DNA from: Sporosarcina sp. P34
Lineage (GTDB): Bacteria; Bacillota; Bacilli; Bacillales_A; Planococcaceae
Reading direction: 5' to 3'
DNA length: 64,000 bases
Assembly: GCF_002743375.1 (NCBI RefSeq)
Contig: NZ_PDZC01000003.1
Location: 62,001 to 126,000, forward strand
Under the pieces are notes generated by a model that was not told the origin of the DNA, did no database searches, and saw only the letters and a program-made list of their open reading frames with translations. Position numbers and translations under genes: made by a program. Positions within the stretch are counted from its first letter, which is position 1, and every line of letters begins with the position of its first letter. This document shows, one piece after another, positions 57,264 through 64,000 of this stretch.

Positions 57264-58412
57264 ATGAACGTAGAGATTGTAAACGAATTTCCTCATGAGT
57301 TTTTGAAGGTGCAAGCGGAGACATGCATCTCCATTTATCAACCGACCCACCGGTATCGACCTGAAAATCAACAAGACCCGATCAGATTTAAAAACTTATT
57401 ACAGAAAGTGAATCAAGAGTTGTCGAAAAAACATGCGGCGAATGAAGTGAAGAGTCTATTGGCTCCACTTGAAAAACTTGAAGGTGAGCGTCCTTTCTGG
57501 GCACATGCAGGAGATGGACTTGCATTGTTCGCAACGAAAGATCGCATCATTGCCTATCGTCTGCAACGTCCTGTACCTGAATTGGCGATTGTGTCGGACA
57601 GTTTCCATATTAAACCGCTTATTCGCGTATTTCAATCTGCTGATCGTTATCATCTACTTGGCGTCAACAGACAAGAATTCAAACTGTTTGAAGGGAATCG
57701 ATATGGTGTAGAGGAAGTAGAAATCCCTGAAGAATTGGCGAAAACGAAAGATGAAGCGATTGGAGATCAAGTGACCGAATCGCATTTAGGCGCTGGCAAC
57801 ACGGGTGGCGCTGCTGGAACATCGATGTTGCATGGACATGGTGGTAAAAAAGATGAAATTGACATCGATATTGAGCGTTATTTCCGATACGTAGATCGAA
57901 CGATTGCAGAGAATTACTCCAAGCCGATGGAGATCCCTCTATATTTAGTCACGCTTTCGGAATACCAGACGCAGTTCAAAGAGTTAAGTCATAATCCATA
58001 CTTGCAAGCCGATGGAATTAAGTCCGACTTTGATGCCTTAAGTCTTGAGCAGTTACGTAAAATGGCGTGGGAATTAGTAGAACCCACGTATTTACAGAAA
58101 ACAAAAGACTTAGTGGAGAATTTTGAAAATGCTAAAGCGAGCGACCAAGCTTCCGAAAACATTGAAGAAATTGCTAAGGCAGCAAGTGAAGACCGAATCA
58201 GACGACTCATATTGGAAGACGATTATCTGTATCCAGGTAAAATTAACCTAAATACCGGAGAAATTCAGTCCGAAAATCTGGAAGAATCTGCAATGGACGA
58301 TGTGCTAGATGACTTAGCAGAAATCGTCTTTAAAACTGGAGGAGAGGTAGTCGTTCTTCCGAAAGAACGAATGCCTGTTGAAACAGGAGCAGCTGCGATC
58401 TTTAGATGGTAA
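57264..58412 (+). CDS. baeRF-type release-factor-like protein
   Basis: A 382-residue protein of the bacterial archaeo-eukaryotic release factor family (baeRF3-like). It shows the N-terminal STRUCTURAL block ISIYQPTHRYRPENQQDP, and a glycine-rich loop GAGNTGGAAGTSML near residue 175 in the position of the eRF1 GGQ loop, although GGQ itself is missing. Then EIDIDIERYFRYVDRT and a C-terminal Rossmann-like domain (GGEVVVLPKERMP). These proteins are proposed to act on ribosomes in stress. The upstream sigma-B-like promoter agrees with this. Confidence 0.8.
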   Translation: MNVEIVNEFPHEFLKVQAETCISIYQPTHRYRPENQQDPIRFKNLLQKVNQELSKKHAANEVKSLLAPLEKLEGERPFWAHAGDGLALFATKDRIIAYRLQRPVPELAIVSDSFHIKPLIRVFQSADRYHLLGVNRQEFKLFEGNRYGVEEVEIPEELAKTKDEAIGDQVTESHLGAGNTGGAAGTSMLHGHGGKKDEIDIDIERYFRYVDRTIAENYSKPMEIPLYLVTLSEYQTQFKELSHNPYLQADGIKSDFDALSLEQLRKMAWELVEPTYLQKTKDLVENFENAKASDQASENIEEIAKAASEDRIRRLILEDDYLYPGKINLNTGEIQSENLEESAMDDVLDDLAEIVFKTGGEVVVLPKERMPVETGAAAIFRW

Positions 58413-58418
58413 ACAGTA

Positions 58419-58456
58419 AAAACCGGCCAAGAAAAATCTCTTGGCCGGTTTTTACT
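58419..58456. terminator. Bidirectional terminator after baeRF
   Basis: AAAAACCGGCCAAG / CTTGGCCGGTTTTT with an 8-nt loop. Confidence 0.92.
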
Positions 58457-58457
58457 G

Positions 58458-58838
58458 TTATTTTTCTTGTTCGAATACTTCTTTAGCTACCGTCAACGCG
58501 GTTTGTACACGCGGAAATCCAACGTATGGGATGAGTTGCATCATGCTCTCCACAATTTCCGTTTTAGTAAAACCAACTGTTACTGCACGCTTTATATGCG
58601 TTTTTATTTGAGTAGTCGCTCCTTGCGTGACAAGTGAAGAGAGTGTCACTAATTGTCTTTGTTTACTATCAAGCCCTGGTCGCGAATAAATCTCACCATA
58701 TGCGAACTCCACTATGTATTTCCGTAAATCTGGTGCCAACTCTTTTAATGCGTCGGCCGTCATCAAGCGTTCGGCTTCTTCTTCACTTACATACTCCTTA
58801 ATCTTCTCTAAACCTGCTTCAATGCGTTCTGTTGACAA
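58458..58838 (-). CDS. Carboxymuconolactone decarboxylase family protein
   Basis: A 126-residue AhpD-like all-helical protein (RPGLDSKQRQLVTLSSLVTQ, then IKTHIKRAVTVGFTKTEIVE, PYVGFPRVQTAL). The family includes decarboxylases and peroxidase partners, but the CxxC of AhpD is absent. Enzyme activity is unknown. The start is TTG 58838 after CAGGGGG; TATAAT lies upstream. Confidence 0.87.
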   Translation of the reverse strand: MSTERIEAGLEKIKEYVSEEEAERLMTADALKELAPDLRKYIVEFAYGEIYSRPGLDSKQRQLVTLSSLVTQGATTQIKTHIKRAVTVGFTKTEIVESMMQLIPYVGFPRVQTALTVAKEVFEQEK

Positions 58839-58982
58839 TGAAATAACCCCCTGTTTTAACTATATTATAAAGAAAGTATAGCATATTCTGACTATTGCTT
58901 CGCTTTTCAAGTAAGGAATTACGTAATTTCTATCAGTTTAAAACAGGCTAATGGTTCGAAGGATGTGAAATTCGGCATTATT

Positions 58983-59008
58983 GTTTAACGATAGCTAAGA
59001 ATAGGTAT
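58983..59008 (+). promoter_or_regulatory. Sigma-B promoter of yflT-like gene
   Basis: GTTTAA (58983-58988), 14-bp spacer, AGGTAT (59003-59008), a strong general-stress promoter match. Confidence 0.75.
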
Positions 59009-59053
59009 AGATGAATAGAGCAGAAAACCAATATATAATGGAGGTCATGATAA

Positions 59054-59371
59054 ATGGATAAGTTTTTCCTAGAGAATGCAGTACAAGCTAAAAAGAAAAT
59101 TGAAGAATTGGTAGGGCAAGGCTACACGCATGATGAGATTTATGTTTTCGCACATAGTGAAGAACGTGAAGACAAAATTTCTGACGCACTGGATTCAGAA
59201 CAAGTAGGTATGGCAGAGATGGGCTTCCTCAATGCAATGAAGAACATGTTCACTTCTCGCGGCGATACATTGCGTGCACAGATGCAAGCGATCGGCCTTT
59301 CGAAAACAGAAGCTGAAGAAGGCGAAAGTGAACTAGACAAAGGTAAATTATTGCTAGTTGCTAAAAAGTAA
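59054..59371 (+). CDS. General stress protein, YflT/GSP17M family
   Basis: A 105-residue protein with N-terminal block AVQAKKKIEELVGQGYTHDEIYVFAHS characteristic of heat-induced YflT (GSP17M domain), followed by an acidic helical tail. YflT is under SigB in B. subtilis, consistent with the promoter here. GGAGG precedes ATG 59054. Molecular role unknown. Confidence 0.87.
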   Translation: MDKFFLENAVQAKKKIEELVGQGYTHDEIYVFAHSEEREDKISDALDSEQVGMAEMGFLNAMKNMFTSRGDTLRAQMQAIGLSKTEAEEGESELDKGKLLLVAKK

Positions 59372-59390
59372 GACGGTAAATAAACCGGTT

Positions 59391-59420
59391 GAAGGAGTTG
59401 ACTCCTTTAACCGGTTTTTT
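59391..59420 (+). terminator. Terminator of the yflT-like gene
   Basis: AAACCGGTTGAAGGAG / CTCCTTTAACCGGTTT then TTT (one mismatch). Confidence 0.9.
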
Positions 59421-59466
59421 GTATGCCTACAGATTAGTAAGGTGTAAATCCCGAGCCGTTTCTCTG

Positions 59467-60273
59467 TCACGTACTTTTTTCCTTAGCCATTGCCTCATAA
59501 TAAGCATCTACAGGAATGAACAACCCTACCTTACCATGCGTTTCCTCATCCAATGTAGCAAAGACAATGCCAATCACTTTGCCTTCTTCATTAATAACAG
59601 GACTGCCACTATTTCCTCTATAAACAGGAGCCTTGATCATTACAACAGGAATGTCCCAATCTGTTAGCTGTATGTAGTCAATTGTGTGACCTTTATTCGC
59701 TATTCCTGAAAAACTCAATGGATTTCCGATAAACGTAATGGGCTCATGATCGTAAAAAGTCGTTTTCTCCGCTAGAGTTAAGTGAGGGAGATCCGTTCCG
59801 TTGACCTCAAGTACTGCAAGATCGATGTCTGGAAACACGTGTGTGACATCTGCGGTAAGTCGGTCGCCTTCTGGGAAAGAGACGATCATCGATTCATTCC
59901 CTTCTACTACATGATAATTCGTTAGAATGGTACCTTGTTCATTAATGGAAAAACCTGTACCTTTCGTATTTTCTGTGGCTACGACCACTACCGATTCTTT
60001 ATATTCTGCTATTTGCGGATCCGAAGATAACTCTGAAGACGCTTTTAGAAACTCCAATGCTGGAATGGAGTATATCTGAAAAACGATGGCGAACGTACTA
60101 AGTGCTAAAGTAGTGGCCATGACCCAAAACATCCACTTAGGAAAAGGACGATACGTGGGGCGGACATTTTTTTCGGCTGCTGCTTTCTCTAAAGCTTCCC
60201 GTTGTGCTTCGAGTACGAGATCTTGCAGCTCATCATCGTCCAAATCTTCTTGATACGGATCTTTGCTATCCAC
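59467..60273 (-). CDS. Membrane-anchored trypsin-like serine protease
   Basis: A 268-residue HtrA-like protease without PDZ. A cytoplasmic acidic N-terminus precedes one membrane helix (WMFWVMATTLALSTFAIVF). The extracellular protease domain has catalytic His (TNYHVVEG), Asp (PDIDLAVLE) and Ser (YRGNSGSPV). GTG 60273 is chosen because AAAGAGGTGG lies 5 nt upstream; a frame from 60297 is possible. Likely acts on the cell surface. Substrates unknown. Confidence 0.87.
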   Translation of the reverse strand: MDSKDPYQEDLDDDELQDLVLEAQREALEKAAAEKNVRPTYRPFPKWMFWVMATTLALSTFAIVFQIYSIPALEFLKASSELSSDPQIAEYKESVVVVATENTKGTGFSINEQGTILTNYHVVEGNESMIVSFPEGDRLTADVTHVFPDIDLAVLEVNGTDLPHLTLAEKTTFYDHEPITFIGNPLSFSGIANKGHTIDYIQLTDWDIPVVMIKAPVYRGNSGSPVINEEGKVIGIVFATLDEETHGKVGLFIPVDAYYEAMAKEKST

Positions 60274-60404
60274 TAGTACCACCTCTTTCTCGTACATAGT
60301 TTATCAGATAATGAAAGCAAAAGAAGCGAACGGAGATTTCGAAATAAGAGGTCATTGGAAAATTCCGAATAGTCTCAGAGGATAGTTAAAAGGAATCTGT
60401 TCTA

Positions 60405-60413
60405 TGCTATACT
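60405..60413 (+). promoter_or_regulatory. Extended -10 promoter for the Jag_N-FapA gene
   Basis: TGCTATACT (TGnTATAAT type) 41 bp before ATG 60454. Confidence 0.5.
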
Positions 60414-60453
60414 ATATATGAAGATAAAGGGCTATATAGATGGAGGTGGAAAT

Positions 60454-62403
60454 ATGACCAGATCCATTACAATACAAGCTGAAACGGTAGGAGAGGCAAT
60501 CAAAGACGCGCTTGAAATTCTGCAATTGACGATAGATGACGTTCACATCCATGTAAATAGACCTGCGGGTACTTCAATGTTCGGACTCAAAAGAGTGTTA
60601 GCAGAAGTAACCATCACTGAAAGAGAAAAAACGAATGGCATACAAGAAGAACTAGAAGAAATTTCTGCGGGTGTCCGTATTCATGATGGACGATTGGAAG
60701 TTCGATTCAATGAGCAAGCCTATCCGATTATTGTGCCGACGCCTGGCGTTGAACTGCTGATCAACGGAATCGAATGTACAGGACGGACAATCTTAGAACC
60801 GACAGATCGTGTAGAGTGTGAGGCAATTGACGAAGAAGTGAATACTCAACTCATCATTCAGTTGAGTGATGAACAGATGATTGCGACTGCTCTAGTGACG
60901 CCTGGGAAAAGAATCACGCGTACATTGCAGAATACGCCTTGGAAACAAGTTCTCAAAATCCAAGCAATTGAAAAAGTACATGTATTCAACGAGTTGACGA
61001 TAGATTCGCTAATGGACGAACTGCATCGCGTGGGGATTGATCCTTCCTATATGTCCATGAATGGTATTCAGCAAGCTGTAAAGACGCTTGAGTTTGCAGA
61101 ATTTGTCGTCGCCCGAGGAATTCTTCCTATTGAAAGTCAGGATGCACGTTTGGAAATTCATTTGGATTTAAAAAAGCCAGAAGAAGATGATGAAGCCCCT
61201 ATTGATTTCCGCGAGCACAACTTTATTCCGACAGTGAAAGCGGGTCAGTTGATTGCTACGTATATCCCAGCGGTACAAGGGGTCAACGGCATAAATGTAC
61301 TAGGCGTAACGTATAAAGTGAAACCACCTAAAGACGTGATCGTCCGTCCAGGTCCTACTGTAGATAGTATACTGCATAAGCTCTATGCGAAAATTGATGG
61401 AAGGCCTGTTATTGAGTGGCGCAGTAAACTCGCAAAGATTTATGTGAATCGAGAATATCGGCACGCTGCAGATGTCAGCTTGGAAAGCGGCAATATTCAT
61501 TTTGAAGGAGATGTATGGATTGGCGGGAGTGTGCATCCTTCCATGTTCATTGCGGCTTCAGGCTTCATCACGATTATGAGGAATTGCACAAAGGCCTCCA
61601 TTCGCGGAACGAAGTCTGTATTCATTCAAGGCAGTATTTTCTCATCCACTGTCACAGTAGGTATTCAGGAAAAGGTTATTACGATCATGATCAATGATTT
61701 GAAGGAAATTCTCAACTACTTACGCAATATCGACTCAGCGCTCGTTCAAATTTTTGCATTACGTGGTGAGAATCCTGAAGAGGTGCCGCCATTTATATTG
61801 AAGCAAGTCATTCAGTTATTATTGGAGCAAAAATACGCGGCGTTCACAGACATGAATCGACACTTTATACAAGTAGTGAAAAATCATACGAGAAGATTGG
61901 ATCAAGAATGGCTAGGTCTAGCTGAGCGTTTATATCAGTTATTTGTGGACCCACTTAGAGAGGAACATACGAATGTTCTATATTTACGAAAGTTGATCGA
62001 GAAAGCGAATCATTTAATTGAAATGTACGGTGAAGAAATTCGTCCAGAATCTGTTTTACAAGCGGACTTCGCATTAAATAGTATTTTGTACAGTAACGGA
62101 GATATCCATATCCGCTCAAAAGGAGTCTATAATTGTTCTCTTACAGCGCTTCAAGATATTACTATTAAAGGCGTATGTCGTGGCGGGGAAGTCATTGCAG
62201 GGAGACATATGGAATTGGATGAAACGGGATCGCCTGCAGGTGTGAAGACATGTATTCAGACAAATGCGGGAGGAATTATACAAATTGGAAAGGCATATCC
62301 CGGGACATGGATTCAAATTGGTTCGCAACGCCATGAAATCTTGCATATTCGCCAGCATATAACAGCAAAATTAAATGAGGATGGCCTTTTATCTATTATG
62401 TAA
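60454..62403 (+). CDS. Jag_N-FapA (DUF342) protein
   Basis: A 649-residue cytoplasmic protein. Residues about 1-50 form a Jag N-terminal domain (AETVGEAIKDALEILQL, AGTSMFGLKR). A small unit follows with LLINGIECTGRTILEPTDRV near 103, then the FapA/DUF342 core (residues about 230-649), with beta-helix-like text GNIHFEGDVWIGGSV and NGDIHIRSKGVYNCSLTAL. DUF342 proteins have been linked to flagella and polymer organisation, but no enzyme role is proven. ATG 60454 has GGAGGTGG 5 nt upstream; an earlier ATG at 60418 overlaps the promoter. It is followed by ezrA. Confidence 0.85.
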   Translation: MTRSITIQAETVGEAIKDALEILQLTIDDVHIHVNRPAGTSMFGLKRVLAEVTITEREKTNGIQEELEEISAGVRIHDGRLEVRFNEQAYPIIVPTPGVELLINGIECTGRTILEPTDRVECEAIDEEVNTQLIIQLSDEQMIATALVTPGKRITRTLQNTPWKQVLKIQAIEKVHVFNELTIDSLMDELHRVGIDPSYMSMNGIQQAVKTLEFAEFVVARGILPIESQDARLEIHLDLKKPEEDDEAPIDFREHNFIPTVKAGQLIATYIPAVQGVNGINVLGVTYKVKPPKDVIVRPGPTVDSILHKLYAKIDGRPVIEWRSKLAKIYVNREYRHAADVSLESGNIHFEGDVWIGGSVHPSMFIAASGFITIMRNCTKASIRGTKSVFIQGSIFSSTVTVGIQEKVITIMINDLKEILNYLRNIDSALVQIFALRGENPEEVPPFILKQVIQLLLEQKYAAFTDMNRHFIQVVKNHTRRLDQEWLGLAERLYQLFVDPLREEHTNVLYLRKLIEKANHLIEMYGEEIRPESVLQADFALNSILYSNGDIHIRSKGVYNCSLTALQDITIKGVCRGGEVIAGRHMELDETGSPAGVKTCIQTNAGGIIQIGKAYPGTWIQIGSQRHEILHIRQHITAKLNEDGLLSIM

Positions 62404-62608
62404 AGGATTAATTCGTCAAATTTACAAAAAGAAAATGTGGGAATACGGGAATTCAACTTGAAATATCCTAAGATCTGATAAAAAGTTCGTAGTTTTTTAA
62501 AAAAGATGTGAATAGAAGACGAAAATGCTTTAAACATGTTACGATATACGATAATATCTAAAGTAGTCACTTTATGCGCGAAGTGTGGGATAGGGGGATC
62601 ATAGTGAG

Positions 62609-64000
62609 ATGATATACGTCATCATTCCATTAGTCATCATCATTGTTCTGACAGTGATGGCATTTCTGTCTAGGCGAAAGCATATACAAGAAATCAGTGA
62701 AATGGAACAAGAAAAATTACAAATTCAAAACGAGCCAATATTTGAAGAAATGACGAAAGTAAAGCAGTTGAACATGACTGGCGAAACAGAAGAAATGTTC
62801 GAGAGATGGCGCAATAATTGGACAGAAGTAGTAGATGATCGCCTTCATAATGTAGATATGCTTTTACTGGATGCTGAAGGGCAAGTGGATCGTTTCCGCT
62901 TTAAGAAAGCAACGGAAACAGAAAAACAGATCCGCGAAATCTTGAACGAATGTGAAAAAGAGATGCGAACGATCTTGCAGGAGCTAAACGAACTGATCGG
63001 CAGCGAAGAAAGAAATCGGTTCGAAATAGAAACGGTAAAAGAACACCACCGTGCCGCGCGCAAAAAGATCTTAGCTCATCAGTACGCATTTGGACCGGCA
63101 GTGGAGTCTTTAGAGAAAGAGTGGGAATCCTTCAATCCACGATTTGAAGAATATGACGCACTTATCGACAACGGCAACTACTTACAAGCGCGTGAAATTG
63201 TGATTGTACTAGGCGCAAAAGAAGAACGCTTTTCGTTTTTACTGGATGAGATTCCTGCATTACTTAATGAGTTGCAGACGAAAATACCTGCGGCTTTGCG
63301 AGAATTGCGTAAAGGAATTATCGAAATGGAAGGTCAGGAGTATTATTTAGGACACCTGAAAATGCCTTCTCGTTTTGAAAAAATCGAACAACAAATTGCA
63401 GATCTTCGCCAGTTATTAGCACGCTTGGATGTGGAAGAAGTAGCAGCGGAAGTGAATGAAATTCATGACGAAATCGAATCATTCTATGATGTATTGGAAG
63501 AGGAAGTTAGTTCCCGTCATTACGTAGATGAGCATTTGGATCAAATGTTGGATCTGTTTGAAGAACTCCAATATGCGATTCCAGACACGATTGAAGAAGT
63601 GAAATTCGTTCAACAAAGTTACCGACTTGATGAAAATGAAGTCATTATTCCACAAATGGCATTGCAAAAATTGAACGCATTGGCGAAACGAATTGAAATA
63701 TTCATCGAACGTCAAGATGCGAAAAACTTGGCATATTCCGCTCAACAAATTGAGTTGCAAGAGCTAGTGGAAGAATTGGATGCCATTTCTGATGCGCATT
63801 CCAAGTTCAGTAATCGTATTAAGAATCTTCGGATTGACGAAAATCTCGTACGTTCCCGCATTGTGACTCTTGCACAGCAACTTCAAATTGCGGATCGTAA
63901 TTTACACCGTGCCAATATCCCGGGAATTCCCGATGATATGGAAGTACAACTTGAAGAAGCAGATGAACAAATCTTCATTGTGAAACAAAGTTTGGAAGAA
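62609..64000 (+). CDS. ezrA: Septation ring formation regulator EzrA, N-terminal part
   Basis: 464 codons reach the window edge; the complete family protein is near 565. One N-terminal membrane helix (VIIPLVIIIVLTVMAFL) is followed by spectrin-like coiled-coil repeats. Motifs include FERWRNNWTEVVD, DAEGQVDRFRFKKA and EYDALIDNGNYLQAREIV. EzrA binds FtsZ and controls Z-ring position. ATG 62609 has TAGGGGG upstream. Confidence 0.95.
   Translation, partial: MIYVIIPLVIIIVLTVMAFLSRRKHIQEISEMEQEKLQIQNEPIFEEMTKVKQLNMTGETEEMFERWRNNWTEVVDDRLHNVDMLLLDAEGQVDRFRFKKATETEKQIREILNECEKEMRTILQELNELIGSEERNRFEIETVKEHHRAARKKILAHQYAFGPAVESLEKEWESFNPRFEEYDALIDNGNYLQAREIVIVLGAKEERFSFLLDEIPALLNELQTKIPAALRELRKGIIEMEGQEYYLGHLKMPSRFEKIEQQIADLRQLLARLDVEEVAAEVNEIHDEIESFYDVLEEEVSSRHYVDEHLDQMLDLFEELQYAIPDTIEEVKFVQQSYRLDENEVIIPQMALQKLNALAKRIEIFIERQDAKNLAYSAQQIELQELVEELDAISDAHSKFSNRIKNLRIDENLVRSRIVTLAQQLQIADRNLHRANIPGIPDDMEVQLEEADEQIFIVKQSLEE

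Overview
The window is a low-GC Gram-positive chromosome segment. The gene order is that of Bacillales: the ytq-leuS-ytgP-trmB-ytoP-ytpQR-sftA-murC-ytxGH-aroA-ccpA-acuABC-tyrS-rpsD-ezrA backbone known from Bacillus. Gene content (a Jag_N/FapA protein, an FtsA/PilM-like protein beside aroA, frequent TTG/GTG starts, short GC-containing intergenic repeats) fits a Planococcaceae member such as Sporosarcina. The genus is an inference from gene content; no 16S gene is present.

Layout. 1-4.6 kb: tail of a sirtuin, then sbcD-sbcC. 4.6-13.2 kb: brnQ, a GntR regulator, and an acetate-uptake locus (DUF485 + ActP symporter) with a perfect catabolite-response element. It is followed by a cNMP/CBS/DUF294 nucleotidyltransferase-like protein, a DnaQ-like exonuclease, a 47-aa membrane microprotein missing from standard-length ORF calls, and an SDR. 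13.2-22 kb: mnmM-mnmL on the minus strand, T-box-controlled leuS, a 42-bp minisatellite, ytfP, the ytgP/MurJ flippase, an rsuA-type pseudouridine synthase and ytzE. 22.5-30.7 kb: dat, a degenerate NERD-like protein, trmB, ytnP, a dispersed repeat element, ytzB, ytoP, DUF84, a lipoprotein, ytpQ and ytpR. 30.8-41.4 kb: sftA, murC, sigma-B-type ytxG-ytxH, an FtsA/PilM-like protein, aroA and ccpA. 41.5-48.8 kb: acuABC, a class A PBP and T-box-controlled tyrS.

48.8-54.6 kb is the accessory part. It is a patchwork between tyrS and rpsD, genes I recall as neighbours in Bacillus. It holds small orphan genes, a lipoprotein, the C-terminal scrap of a DNA cytosine methyltransferase, a phage XtrA/DUF3954 gene, a DUF421 gene between two copies of the XtrA upstream region, a manganese catalase, and a helix-turn-helix pseudogene with a frame disruption and two in-frame stops. 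I read it as a decayed prophage or mobile-element site. 54.6-64 kb: rpsD with a leader, a methionine gamma-lyase-like gene, a structured intergenic segment that could be an RNA element, baeRF, a carboxymuconolactone decarboxylase-like gene, yflT, a membrane-anchored trypsin-like protease, a Jag_N-FapA protein and the start of ezrA.

How the genes work together. Acetate metabolism recurs: ActP import under CcpA control, CcpA itself, AcuABC (acetyl-CoA synthetase acetylation and deacetylation) and a sirtuin at the edge, although acsA itself is not here. A general-stress theme is supported by three sigma-B-like promoters, before ytxG, baeRF and yflT. Two aminoacyl-tRNA synthetases have full T-box leaders whose specifier triplets (CTC for Leu, TAC for Tyr) match the downstream gene. 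Cell envelope and division genes (murC, murJ, PBP, sftA, ezrA, FtsA-like) are also concentrated here.
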